Positions 32,190 to 40,892 of a stretch of DNA of 58,277 bases are shown one piece after another. The position numbers and the translations under genes are program-made. Positions within the stretch are counted from its first letter, which is position 1; each line of letters begins with the position of its first letter. Below the pieces are notes generated by a model. It saw only the letters and a program-made list of their open reading frames with translations, was not told the origin of the DNA and did not search any database. Source of the stretch: Peptoniphilus_A hominis (GTDB lineage: Bacteria; Bacillota; Clostridia; Tissierellales; Peptoniphilaceae); contig NZ_JBBMFO010000009.1 of assembly GCF_040096015.1 (NCBI RefSeq), forward strand, positions 1 through 58,277, in the 5' to 3' direction.

Positions 32190-33959
32190 ATGAAAAAGAA
32201 GAAATCTATCAAAGATATTATTTCCTACAGTGAAATAAAAAAAGGACAACTTGTAGGAGGAATATTATTTGTTAGTCTTGGGATGCTATTAAGTATTTGT
32301 CCAATTTTGGTGATATACAAAGTCATAAAATCTCTATTTTTATATGGAAAATTAGAACAAAGTAAAATACAGTTCTGTATCTATGGACTTGCAGCAGTGG
32401 TATTGTCATATTGCTTAACTTACATTGGCAGTATTTTATGCCATAAGTTTTCTTATGTTTTAATAGCTAACTTAAAAAAGAAGATATTATTTCATATTGG
32501 GAATCTTCCTTTAGGATTTTTTACCGGAGACAACAAGTCAAAAATAAGGCAAGTATTAGGATCGGACATGAATCAAATTGAGGGTTATTTTTCTCATCAA
32601 TTACCAAATCTAATTTCAACTTTAGCACTAATTTTAGCAATGATAATTGTTATGTTAAAGATAAATTTAATATTAGGTCTTACGACTTTGTTAATTATAT
32701 TTGTTGGTTTAGGAATTCAGATTGCAATCATGGCAAAGATTATAAAGTCGGGTGGACTTGAGAAGAACTTTGCGATTTTGGATCAAATTAATTCAGCAAC
32801 TACTGAATACGTTAAAGGTATGCCGGAAGTGAAAATATTTGGAACAGGAGCAAAATCATTTAAAACTTTTTCAAAGTCAGTAGGAGAATATAGAGACTTT
32901 ACAAGTTCGATGACATCAATGATAAGACCGGGATTTGTTTCATTTAGAATGTTTATTTTATCTGTTGCTACATTCATAGTTCCAGTAGGAATACTTTTAA
33001 TGTCACGAAATAATAACTTGGATTTTGCTACAGTATTTATTTTCTATTTGATTCTTGCACCTGCCATTAGCGTACCTGCATTAAAACTTAGAGATTTTGC
33101 AGAAGGAATGAATTTACTAAATGAAGTTGTTTTGAGAATCTACGAAATTATAGATCAAAAAGAATTGGCAATTGAAAATAGCGAGGAAGAGATAAAAGGT
33201 CATGATCTTGAATTCGAGAATGTAAGCTTTTCTTATGGAGATGAAGAGGTTTTAAAGAATATAAGCTTCTGCGCCAAACAAGGAGAAGTTACAGCATTAG
33301 TTGGCTATTCGGGAGCAGGTAAATCTACCGTTGGAACGTTAATACCCAGATTTTATGATCCTTCAGAAGGCTCTATTAAAATTGGTGGAGTTAATATAAA
33401 AAATATTCCGATAAACGCCTTAATGGACAAGATAGCATTTGTTTTTCAAGACAGTGATCTTATTACAGATACAGTCTTCAATAATATTGCTATGGCAAAG
33501 ACAGGTTCTACAAAAGAAGATGTCATAAAAGCATGTAAAAAAGCAAGATGTCATGATTTTATTGAAAAACTTCCTGATGGGTATGACACTGTTTTGGGTA
33601 AAGAGACTTATTTATCCGGCGGAGAGAAACAACGTATTGCAGTAGCAAGAGCAATTTTAAAGGACGCACCAATATTAGTATTAGACGAGGCAACAAGTTT
33701 TGCAGACTCTGAAAATGAATATCTTATGCAGGAAGCTTTGTCTGAATTGGTTAAAGATAAGACGGTTATCATGATTGCTCATAGGTTAAATACAATAGAA
33801 TATGCAAATCAAATCTTAGTAATATCTGATGGAAAAATTGCAGAAAGAGGCAAGCATGAAGATTTAATCCTTGCAGATGGAATATATAAGAGACTATTTG
33901 ATATTTATAAGAAGACAAATATTTGGCAAATGGATATAGAAGGGAGTGAGAATGAATGA
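32190..33959 (+). CDS. ABC exporter half-transporter 1 (TM + ATPase)
   Basis: This 589-residue type IV ABC exporter subunit has six N-terminal membrane segments (about 20-310). Its ATPase has Walker A GYSGAGKSTV (about residues 371-380), Q-loop FVFQDSDLITD, signature YLSGGEKQR and Walker B ILVLDEATSFADSEN. It forms a heterodimer with the next gene, which overlaps it by 4 bp (ATGA). Pairs like this next to MptD-type ECF S subunits are widespread in Firmicutes and resemble YbtPQ/IrtAB importers by topology. The substrate is unknown. ATG 32190 follows AAGGAGG. Confidence 0.85.
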   Translation: MKKKKSIKDIISYSEIKKGQLVGGILFVSLGMLLSICPILVIYKVIKSLFLYGKLEQSKIQFCIYGLAAVVLSYCLTYIGSILCHKFSYVLIANLKKKILFHIGNLPLGFFTGDNKSKIRQVLGSDMNQIEGYFSHQLPNLISTLALILAMIIVMLKINLILGLTTLLIIFVGLGIQIAIMAKIIKSGGLEKNFAILDQINSATTEYVKGMPEVKIFGTGAKSFKTFSKSVGEYRDFTSSMTSMIRPGFVSFRMFILSVATFIVPVGILLMSRNNNLDFATVFIFYLILAPAISVPALKLRDFAEGMNLLNEVVLRIYEIIDQKELAIENSEEEIKGHDLEFENVSFSYGDEEVLKNISFCAKQGEVTALVGYSGAGKSTVGTLIPRFYDPSEGSIKIGGVNIKNIPINALMDKIAFVFQDSDLITDTVFNNIAMAKTGSTKEDVIKACKKARCHDFIEKLPDGYDTVLGKETYLSGGEKQRIAVARAILKDAPILVLDEATSFADSENEYLMQEALSELVKDKTVIMIAHRLNTIEYANQILVISDGKIAERGKHEDLILADGIYKRLFDIYKKTNIWQMDIEGSENE

Positions 33960-35680
33960 TAAGAAATATTACTTTAGGAAAAATGAATAATATAAGAAAA
34001 TCAATTATATTAAATGTTTTGGCATCTATTTCCAACCTTATACCATTTATTGCTTTGGCGAAAATTGTAGAAACACTATTTTTAAATAGAGGTGCAGATA
34101 GTATAGATACGAGCTTTTTATGGAAGTATTTTGGGATAATGGCAGTATTTTTCTTAATAACATTCTTATTGGAAAATTTAGCCACAAAATATACCTATGA
34201 ACTTGGATACAAGACAAGTGCAGATGGAAGAATAGAGCTTGCAGACCACATAAGAAAACTGCCGATAGGTTATATTTCAGGAAAAAGTTCAGCAGAGATC
34301 TTAGATACATTAATGAATGATTTTTTCAAAGTTGAAACGGCAGTAACGCATCAATTACCTCAATTTTTCAGTGGCATATGTGTAGCGGTTCTTTGCTCGA
34401 TATTATTTTTGATAATTAATGTAAAAATGGGAATAGCAACACTTATTGGATTGCCGATTTCTGTTCTACTTCTTACACTCATGCAAAACTTTCAGAAAAA
34501 AATTTATTTGAAAACAAAGAAAATGAGGATAAAAGAGGAAGAAGATATAAACGAATATTTGGATTCTATTAAGACTCTAAAAGCTTATAACAGCTTAGAT
34601 GATACATTAACAAAGCTTGAAGAAGATATAGATAACTCAAGAAATGCAAATATTAAGAGTGAGAAAGGGGTTGGTTCATTAACTACTATAGCAAGTATGA
34701 TTTTAAGAATAGGACTTCCTTTGATGAGTTTAGTTGGTTCCTATTTATTTATAAATGGATCTTTGGAAATTGATACATTTTTAATGTTCTTATTTGTAGG
34801 CACAAGGATTTTTGATCCCTTGGAGCTTGCACTTGTAAATTATACAGGTCTACAAATGGCATCAGTTTCAGGAGAGAGAATCATTAACTTACTTAACGCT
34901 AAACCTATGTCAGGAAATTCCGATGTAAACGAAAGCAACAAAATTGAAATCCACGATGTTTCATTTTCTTACAAGGAATCTAAGGTTATCGATAATGTTT
35001 CATTAGACATTAATGAAAATGAATTAACTGCTTTTGTTGGTTACTCTGGCTCTGGAAAATCTACACTAATTAAATTAATTTCCAGATTTTATGATCCTAA
35101 TGAAGGGATAATTAAAATTGGTGGAGTAGATTTGCTAACAGCCGACCCTGATAAATTAATGGATAAATTTTCTGTTGTTTTTCAGGATGTGTATCTTTTT
35201 AAAGACACAATTTATAACAATATAAAATTTGGAAATGAAGATGCAAGTAAAGATGAAATCATGAATGCTGCAAAAATGGCAGGAGCTTATGACTTTATAG
35301 TCAAAAAAGATGATGGATTTGACACTATGATTGGACAAGGAGGAGCGACTCTGTCTGGAGGTGAGAAACAAAGAATATCAATAGCGAGAGCAATATTAAA
35401 AAATGCACCAATAATACTACTTGATGAAGCAACATCTTCACTTGATCCTGAAAATGAACTTATTATACAGGAAGCAATATCAAATTTAATTAAAAATAAA
35501 ACAGTTGTGGTTGTAGCTCATAAATTAAGGAGCGTAATGGGAGCTGATAAAATTGTTGTTTTAAACAAAGGAAAGGTAGAGGAAGTTGGGAAGCATGAAG
35601 AACTTATAAAAAATGAAGGACTATATAAAGACTTATGGAATTATCAAGAAAAGTCTAAAGAATGGAAGATTGTACAGTAA
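33956..35680 (+). CDS. ABC exporter half-transporter 2 (TM + ATPase)
   Basis: This 574-residue partner of the preceding gene has six membrane segments and an ATPase with Walker A GYSGSGKSTL (about residues 362-371), signature TLSGGEKQR, and Walker B IILLDEATSSLDPEN with a canonical catalytic Glu. The first subunit also has a Glu at this position, so both sites may hydrolyse ATP. ATG 33956 overlaps the upstream stop. It is followed after 25 bp by the ECF S-component gene and AAAGGAGG. Confidence 0.85.
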   Translation: MIRNITLGKMNNIRKSIILNVLASISNLIPFIALAKIVETLFLNRGADSIDTSFLWKYFGIMAVFFLITFLLENLATKYTYELGYKTSADGRIELADHIRKLPIGYISGKSSAEILDTLMNDFFKVETAVTHQLPQFFSGICVAVLCSILFLIINVKMGIATLIGLPISVLLLTLMQNFQKKIYLKTKKMRIKEEEDINEYLDSIKTLKAYNSLDDTLTKLEEDIDNSRNANIKSEKGVGSLTTIASMILRIGLPLMSLVGSYLFINGSLEIDTFLMFLFVGTRIFDPLELALVNYTGLQMASVSGERIINLLNAKPMSGNSDVNESNKIEIHDVSFSYKESKVIDNVSLDINENELTAFVGYSGSGKSTLIKLISRFYDPNEGIIKIGGVDLLTADPDKLMDKFSVVFQDVYLFKDTIYNNIKFGNEDASKDEIMNAAKMAGAYDFIVKKDDGFDTMIGQGGATLSGGEKQRISIARAILKNAPIILLDEATSSLDPENELIIQEAISNLIKNKTVVVVAHKLRSVMGADKIVVLNKGKVEEVGKHEELIKNEGLYKDLWNYQEKSKEWKIVQ

Positions 35681-35705
35681 CAATCAATTTTAAAGGAGGA
35701 AACTT

Positions 35706-36296
35706 ATGAAAACACAAAAGAAATCATCAAAAAATGCAGTTACAGCTGGTGTTTTAATTGCACTTTACTTTGTAACATATGCAGTTATTGGGGTAATATC
35801 TATGCCTGTCCCTGTTTTGTTTTTACTAATGCCTATGCTTGTAGCACTACTTGCTGCACCAACCTATCATATGCTTCTTGCAAAGACAAAGTCAGCCACT
35901 GCTATTGTAATCGCAGCTATCTTACCAAGTATTTTATTAGTTGCAACTGGACATATTCCAATTGCACCATTAGTGGCAGTGCCTGCCGGAATAATTGCTA
36001 TGTTCATAGCAAAAGGTGGGAATTATACAGACTTTAAGAAAAATACAATTAGTCATATGTTTTTTTCTCTAAACTTATTTGGAGGATTTTTACCAATTTG
36101 GGTTATGAGAGAAGCATTTTTTGAAAGTGTAATAAAAGGTGGCTTAGATCAAAGCTTTTGTAACACAGTAAGGGCATGGACACCAATATGGATGTTACCA
36201 GTTATGATTATAGGAACATTTATATTCTCTTTGATTGGTTCTTATTTTACAAAGAAAATACTAAATAAAAAGTTGGAATCCGCAGGAGTTTTATAA
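35706..36296 (+). CDS. MptD/Trep_Strep-type ECF transporter S component
   Basis: This 196-residue protein has about five to six membrane helices (for example AVTAGVLIALYFVTYAVIGV and AIVIAAILPSILLVATGH). It is of the family annotated as putative ECF S components linked to TetR and ABC genes. A related protein is at 50595-51182 in element C. S components bind a vitamin-like or metal substrate and dock on the T subunit; the substrate is unknown. Its stop overlaps the start of ecfT by one base (TAATG). Confidence 0.8.
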   Translation: MKTQKKSSKNAVTAGVLIALYFVTYAVIGVISMPVPVLFLLMPMLVALLAAPTYHMLLAKTKSATAIVIAAILPSILLVATGHIPIAPLVAVPAGIIAMFIAKGGNYTDFKKNTISHMFFSLNLFGGFLPIWVMREAFFESVIKGGLDQSFCNTVRAWTPIWMLPVMIIGTFIFSLIGSYFTKKILNKKLESAGVL

Positions 36297-37024
36297 TGGA
36301 AAATTCAAAGTTTGTTCTGGGGTCAAAATATGACCTCAGAACAAAACTTATCTTACTTATAGGTGCGAATATTTTAATTTTTTTAGGGTTTGATTGGATC
36401 TATCAAAGCCTTATTACATTATTTTTCCTTGTCATTATTATTAGCGATGGTTATAAAAAATCCACTATAAGGTATATTTTATTTTTTGTAATAAGTGTAG
36501 TATTGGAAAAATCTTTAGCCTATTTTAGTATGAATTTTCTTTTGAATTTAATTTTATTTATCTTGGCAATTGGAAGAAAATTTCTGCCATGTATTATCGT
36601 GGGTAAATGGATTTTAAATTCAACATCTGTTTCCAGTGCAGTGGCAACTTTACAAAAATTAAAACTTTCAAAAGACTCGCTCATAATGATTTCTGTAATA
36701 TTTAGATGTTTGCCTACTATTAAAGACGAATGGAGTCATATAAATATGGCGATGAAAACTCGAGGAATTAATTTTAACTTAATCAATTTAACAAGAAGAC
36801 CAACATTAATTATGGAATATTTTTTTGTGCCATTGTTCGTAAGTGTGATAGAAATTGGGGATGAGCTCTCTCAATCAGCCATTATAAGGGGACTCGATGC
36901 TCCTGTTAACAAAACAAGTAGACACCTAATTAAGTTTAGAAAAAATGATATTGGTGTTCTAATTCTTATGATTTTAATTTTATCAATAGTAATATTTATG
37001 AAAGTATCAGGGTGGGACTTATGA
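36296..37024 (+). CDS. ECF transporter T component (EcfT)
   Basis: This 242-residue membrane protein has five or more helices and the coupling motifs KTRGI (about residue 157) and IRGLD (about residue 197) typical of EcfT; these contact the ATPases. It is translationally linked to the S gene and to the ATPase gene downstream (ATGA at 37021). That ATPase gene is truncated, so this T subunit has no complete partner ATPase in its own operon. Confidence 0.85.
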   Translation: MENSKFVLGSKYDLRTKLILLIGANILIFLGFDWIYQSLITLFFLVIIISDGYKKSTIRYILFFVISVVLEKSLAYFSMNFLLNLILFILAIGRKFLPCIIVGKWILNSTSVSSAVATLQKLKLSKDSLIMISVIFRCLPTIKDEWSHINMAMKTRGINFNLINLTRRPTLIMEYFFVPLFVSVIEIGDELSQSAIIRGLDAPVNKTSRHLIKFRKNDIGVLILMILILSIVIFMKVSGWDL

Positions 37025-37230
37025 TTGAAATTAGAGAATTAAGTTTTAAGTATAAGGGAGGATCTGATTACTCATTAAAAGATATAAATTTGAAAATCAA
37101 AAAAGGGGAATGCATTCTTCTGTGTGGTAGGAGCGGTTGCGGGGACAGTGATATAATGATGACAGATACAATAAATCCATTAAAATCAAAGTTTAAAGCT
37201 TCCACAAAACTTTTAAACAAGACGATTTAG
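37021..37230 (+). pseudogene. Truncated ECF ATPase (EcfA remnant)
   Basis: From ATG 37021 the first about 40 residues read as an ABC ATPase: IEIRELSFKYKGGSDYSLKD, then INLKIKKGECILLCGRSGCG. The P-loop breaks at GRSGCG-D, where GKST should follow, and about 28 unrelated residues lead to a stop at 37228-37230. The Walker B, signature and the second ATPase half are absent. A deletion joined the gene to the backbone sequence before the CD1845-like gene. The complete homologue in element C (51897) is 465 residues. Confidence 0.85.
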
Positions 37231-37305
37231 GATTAAGTCTGTCATCTTTTTTATTAAATTAACAAAAAAGAAAAGAAAACATAAGTAATAAGGATTGAAG
37301 ATAAT

Positions 37306-37596
37306 ATGATAATATTTAGAGTTTTTTTCAAAATCATATTGTTTCCTATTAGTATAGCGTTAAGTATCATCACTCTATTTTTAACGTTTGTATTAGGACT
37401 TAGTACAATATTTTTTAAACTGATTTCATTTATCGCTATTATGGGATTTTTGGGATCTGTTTATCATGGAGAAAAAGCACTTGCTATAGAGGCAATTATA
37501 CTAGCATATCTTTTTAGTCCTTATGGTTTACCAGTGCTAGGATATTTTATTATAGAAGGGATAGAAGAGGTGAATGAAAGAATAAAAACAATTTAA
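37306..37596 (+). CDS. CD1845-like small membrane protein
   Basis: This 96-residue protein has two or three hydrophobic stretches (LFPISIALSIITLFLTFVLG, then LISFIAIMGFLGSV, and AIILAYLFSPYGLPVLGYFI) and the conserved-looking SPYGLP segment. It resembles the CD1845 family that precedes the replication initiator in Tn1549-like elements. ATG 37306 has only a weak ribosome site. Function is unknown. It marks the point where backbone sequence resumes after the cargo. Confidence 0.55.
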   Translation: MIIFRVFFKIILFPISIALSIITLFLTFVLGLSTIFFKLISFIAIMGFLGSVYHGEKALAIEAIILAYLFSPYGLPVLGYFIIEGIEEVNERIKTI

Positions 37597-37628
37597 ATAT
37601 AAAAATAAATAGATTAAAACGATTAAAA

Positions 37629-37659
37629 AGAGATAGCAAAATCAAAGCTATCTCTTTTT
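37629..37659. terminator. Hairpin upstream of the repA-like gene
   Basis: AGAGATAGC (37629-37637) pairs with GCTATCTCT (37647-37655) and is bounded by A and T runs on both sides, so it could act as a bidirectional terminator between the CD1845-like gene and repA. Confidence 0.75.
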
Positions 37660-37680
37660 ATATGAAAAGAAAGGGGGGTT

Positions 37681-38661
37681 ATGATGAAAGAAATAGTTAA
37701 ATTTGAATATTATTATGGCAATGAAGCGGAACAATATTCATTTTTTAGGATTCCCAAAACTTTATTTACCGACTTAAATTTTAAAAAACTATCCGTAGAA
37801 GCAAAAATTCTTTATGGAATTCTACTCGATAGAATGAGCCTGTCAATTAAGAATAAATGGTTAGATGAAGAAAACAAGGTATACATCATCTATACCATAG
37901 AAGAAATTATGGAAGTATTAAATTGGGGGAGAAATAAATCGGTCAAAGTAATGAAAGAAATTGAAGAGATAGGATTATTAGAAAAAAAGAGGTTAGGACT
38001 TGGAAAGCCAAATTTACTTTATGTAAAGAACTTTATTTACACAGAAAATAATAAAACTACAGAAGTTTCAAAAGCAAACCTCAAGAAGTTTAAAAAACAA
38101 ACTTCAGGAAGTTTAGAAAACAAACCTCAAGAAGTTTCAAAAGAGGACTCTAATAATACTAATATTAATAATACTGAAACTAATAATACTGATTTTAATA
38201 ATACCACCCCCATATCCCCCTTAGAAAAGCTAGGAGAAAAATCAAAAAAGACTTTGGAGGAGGAAGAATTAAAAGAAACTATAAAAAAGAATATATCTTA
38301 TGAAACCTTTGAAAAAGTAAGAATAGAAGAAAAGAAGCAAGTAGATGTAATGATAAATGTACTTGTAAAAGCCTTAACTAGCTTTACAAAAATTAAAATA
38401 GGAGGGAGGCATATATCCAATGAAAATTTTAAAGAAAAATTTCTAAGTCTTAACTATAAACACATAGACTATGTTTTGAAATACCTAAGAGAAAATGCTC
38501 CAAAGGATATTAGAAACATTAATGCCTATCTACTGACTCTATTATACAATGCAGATGAAAATATTAGAAACATAGAAGTCATAAAGAGGGAAAATCAGAA
38601 AAAAGAAAACTATGACTATAGTAACGATGAGGATATCTGGAGAGAAATTTTAAATACTTGA
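37681..38661 (+). CDS. Replication initiator RepA-like protein
   Basis: This 326-residue protein has an N-terminal winged-helix RepA_N-type domain: FFRIPKTLFTDLNFKKLSVE, AKILYGILLDRMSLS, EIMEVLNWGRNKSVKVMKEI and GLLEKKRLGLGKPNLLYVKN. A polar linker rich in N and T (about residues 155-185) precedes a C-terminal domain. These initiators precede a DnaC-like gene in Tn1549-type elements and probably start replication of the excised circle or plasmid form. Two adjacent ATG codons (37681, 37684) follow AAAGGGGGG. It ends 14 bp before the DnaC-like gene. Confidence 0.85.
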   Translation: MMKEIVKFEYYYGNEAEQYSFFRIPKTLFTDLNFKKLSVEAKILYGILLDRMSLSIKNKWLDEENKVYIIYTIEEIMEVLNWGRNKSVKVMKEIEEIGLLEKKRLGLGKPNLLYVKNFIYTENNKTTEVSKANLKKFKKQTSGSLENKPQEVSKEDSNNTNINNTETNNTDFNNTTPISPLEKLGEKSKKTLEEEELKETIKKNISYETFEKVRIEEKKQVDVMINVLVKALTSFTKIKIGGRHISNENFKEKFLSLNYKHIDYVLKYLRENAPKDIRNINAYLLTLLYNADENIRNIEVIKRENQKKENYDYSNDEDIWREILNT

Positions 38662-38675
38662 TAGGAGATGAGTAT

Positions 38676-39533
38676 ATGGAATTAATAAAAGAAATCCTAG
38701 AACAGAAAATAAAAAATGCAGAAACAAATAGTCCATCAAATGATGAAGAAAATAGGAGTTATATAGATCAAGAAACAGGACTAAAATATTGTGCAAAATG
38801 TAAAACACCAATTGAAAAAGAAATAGACTTCTTTGGAGAAATAAAAAAAGTTGGTATTTTATGTCAATGTAAAAAAGAAAGACAAAAACTAGAGGAAGAA
38901 AAAAGAAAAGAAAATAAAAGGCTTTTAAAAATTGAACACTTAAAAAAAGAGTGTTTTTCTGATCCTATCTTATTAAATTGGAATTTTAAAAATATGGACA
39001 AAGATAGTGAGCATGAAAAAGTAGCAAAAAACTATGTGGAAAAATTTGATGAAATATATGAAAATAATATAGGGTTAATTCTCACAGGGAATGTGGGATG
39101 TGGAAAAACATATCTTGCAAGTGCTATAGCCAATGCTTTACTAGAAAAAGAAATATCAGTCAAAATGACAAATTTTTCAGTAATTTTAAATGATATGACT
39201 AACTTTGAGATTGATAAAAGTAAGTATATAGATAACCTAAATCATAAGAAACTATTAATTATTGATGATTTTGGAATGGAAAGAGATACAGATTTTGCAG
39301 CTGAGCATATCTTTAACATAATAGATAGTAGATATAGAAGTGGGAAACCTCTAATTATAACAACAAACTTAAATATATCAGCTTTAACTAATCCTGAAAC
39401 TATAAAGGATAAAAGAATTTACTCAAGGATACTTGAAATATGCAGTCCCATTATATTTACAGGAGAAAATAGAAGAATAGAAAAAATGAAGGAGAAATCA
39501 AAATTAGCCTATGAAATATTAAAAAAAGAATGA
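38676..39533 (+). CDS. DnaC/IstB-like helicase-loader ATPase
   Basis: This 285-residue AAA+ ATPase starts at ATG 38676, just after AGGAGATGAG; TTG 38658 overlaps repA. The N-terminal region has a four-cysteine zinc-binding motif (YCAKCKTPIE and LCQCKKE). The ATPase core has Walker A GNVGCGKTYL (about residue 135) and Walker B LLIIDDFGME (about 190), with sensor IITTNLN. It would load the replicative helicase at the origin chosen by RepA. Confidence 0.85.
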   Translation: MELIKEILEQKIKNAETNSPSNDEENRSYIDQETGLKYCAKCKTPIEKEIDFFGEIKKVGILCQCKKERQKLEEEKRKENKRLLKIEHLKKECFSDPILLNWNFKNMDKDSEHEKVAKNYVEKFDEIYENNIGLILTGNVGCGKTYLASAIANALLEKEISVKMTNFSVILNDMTNFEIDKSKYIDNLNHKKLLIIDDFGMERDTDFAAEHIFNIIDSRYRSGKPLIITTNLNISALTNPETIKDKRIYSRILEICSPIIFTGENRRIEKMKEKSKLAYEILKKE

Positions 39534-39547
39534 AAGTAGGTGAGTGA

Positions 39548-40039
39548 ATGCAAAATGATGATATAAATAGCAGAACAATAGCCATAGTAAAAAAAGCGGG
39601 GATAGTTACAGCCAAGCAAGTTATAAATTTGATGAAGAAAATATTAGAGATAAATAAACATAAAACACAGACAGAAAAGTCAAGACCCTTAGAAAAATTT
39701 AAAAAAGTAAAAGTAAAAGACCTTGTAAAAAAAGGTAAAGTAGAAACCTTAGAATTAAATGACATAGACTTAAAAGCATTGAAAAAAGAATTAAAAAGAT
39801 ATGGGGTGAAATTTTCCGTAAAGAAAGATTTAGAAAATGGAAACAACATTATCTTTTTTCAAGCAAAAGATATAAAAGTAATGGAACAAGCTTTTAAAAA
39901 GACAGTCCAGAAATTTACTAAAGATAAGTCAAGAAAAAGGAAATCTGTAATAGAAAGGCTTAATAATTTCAAGAATAAAGTCAAAGATACCATTGACAAA
40001 GATAAGGTTAAGCATAAGCATCAGGAACAAAGTTTATAA
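39548..40039 (+). CDS. PcfB-family (DUF3801) conjugation protein
   Basis: This 163-residue protein matches PcfB/DUF3801: RTIAIVKKAGIVTAKQVINL, then LKRYGVKFSVKKDLENG and IIFFQAKDIKVMEQAFK. PcfB of the pCF10 system is an accessory factor that acts with the coupling protein. Here the gene lies upstream of virD4, as expected. The basic tail (KDKSRKRKS) would help bind DNA. ATG 39548 follows AGGTGAGTG. Confidence 0.85.
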   Translation: MQNDDINSRTIAIVKKAGIVTAKQVINLMKKILEINKHKTQTEKSRPLEKFKKVKVKDLVKKGKVETLELNDIDLKALKKELKRYGVKFSVKKDLENGNNIIFFQAKDIKVMEQAFKKTVQKFTKDKSRKRKSVIERLNNFKNKVKDTIDKDKVKHKHQEQSL

Positions 40040-40078
40040 TAAAAGCACCTGGATATATAATATATATGATGAGAAGGC

Positions 40079-40206
40079 ATGAATAGCTTTATTGTTGAAT
40101 ACTATGAAAAAGAAGATTGGAGTCATCCAGTAGAAGAATTTCTCTTATCTGTAGATAAAAAATGAGAGCAGAAGCATTAGGAAAGAAACTGAAAAAACAC
40201 CTTTGA
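40079..40206 (+). pseudogene. Remnant of a HigB/Gp49-type toxin
   Basis: A 28-codon frame (VEYYEKEDWSHPVEEFLLSVDKK) stops at 40163-40165. The next frame at once continues MRAEALGKKLKKHL until 40206. The start resembles phage-derived Gp49/HigB toxins ('...G..PVEEFL..L..K.RAK...'). The remainder of the toxin and any antitoxin are absent, so this is a frameshifted, truncated relic. Confidence 0.45.
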
Positions 40207-40237
40207 AAGTAAAATATAAGTATAATGGTGGTTCAAA

Positions 40238-40444
40238 ATGACAAATAAAAGAATATATCCCATATGTAACTCAAAGATGAAGCAACAGTTTATAGGTCTA
40301 TCACATTGCAAGTGTGGTATAAGCTATCATAAAGATTTAGGATATTTTAAAAGAAATGAAAATATGATTTTTGTCTTGGAAAGAAAAAAGATAGGTAAAA
40401 AAATAAAACAAGTTCCAGTAATAAGATATAAAAAAGATAAATAA
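40238..40444 (+). CDS. Small protein with a degenerate zinc ribbon
   Basis: This 68-residue protein has PICNSKM near the N-terminus and HCKCGISYHKDLGYFKR, suggesting a zinc ribbon in which the first cysteine pair is incomplete (Tyr-Pro-Ile-Cys instead of Cys-Pro-Ile-Cys). The rest is basic (KKIGKKIKQ). Small zinc-ribbon proteins occur between pcfB and virD4 in relatives. I cannot name a family. A terminator hairpin follows at 40456. Confidence 0.55.
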   Translation: MTNKRIYPICNSKMKQQFIGLSHCKCGISYHKDLGYFKRNENMIFVLERKKIGKKIKQVPVIRYKKDK

Positions 40445-40455
40445 GATACTAATGG

Positions 40456-40477
40456 GTAGAGAAATCTACTCTTTTTT
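40456..40477 (+). terminator. Short terminator before virD4
   Basis: GTAGA-GAAA-TCTAC (40456-40469) followed by TCTTTTTT. The stem is only 5 bp, so termination may be partial; virD4 begins a few bases downstream. Confidence 0.5.
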
Positions 40478-40488
40478 ATGGAGAGGAA

Positions 40489-40833
40489 GTGATTAATTCG
40501 AAAATACTAAATGAAATAATAAAAGATATAAAAAATGTTTTTAAGATAAGAGATAAGAAGAAATTTGTATTAGAAAATCTTCCTTACCTCTTATTTTTTT
40601 ATATAGGAAATATCTTTGCAAGCCATGTCAACTCTTATGTAGGAGGTGATATAATAGATAGAATTCTAGTAGCTTTTAGTCAAATAGATACTTTAAACTA
40701 TATTCCATCATTAAAAATAAAAAGCCTGATACCCGGTCTAATTCTATCAGTAGTTATTAAGTTAATCCTTATACAGAAAAAGAAAAAAGCAAAAAAGTTT
40801 AGAGAGGGCAGAGAATATGGATCGGCAAGATGG
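40489..40833 (+). pseudogene. virD4: virD4 coupling protein, N-terminal fragment (interrupted gene)
   Basis: This frame runs 115 residues up to EYGSARW and then enters element B, where it reads Val-Ala-stop. It holds the membrane anchor of a VirD4/TraG protein, with hydrophobic helices YLLFFYIGNIFAS and LIPGLILSVVIKLILI flanking an extracytoplasmic loop. The apparent start is GTG 40489, close behind GAGAGGAAG, so the exact start is uncertain. The frame continues precisely at GGA 47291 on the far side of element B. It cannot make an active ATPase without excision. Confidence 0.85.
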
Positions 40834-40892
40834 GTTGCATAATATTAACTGAACAGGAGTGATATATAGACACAAAAAAGGAGGATAATGCC

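Noticed and set aside
37158..37246. Terminator from GATGACAGA and TCTGTCATC followed by T
   Set aside because: The 9-bp arms are perfect but the loop exceeds 70 nt, so folding in a transcript is doubtful; not listed as a feature.
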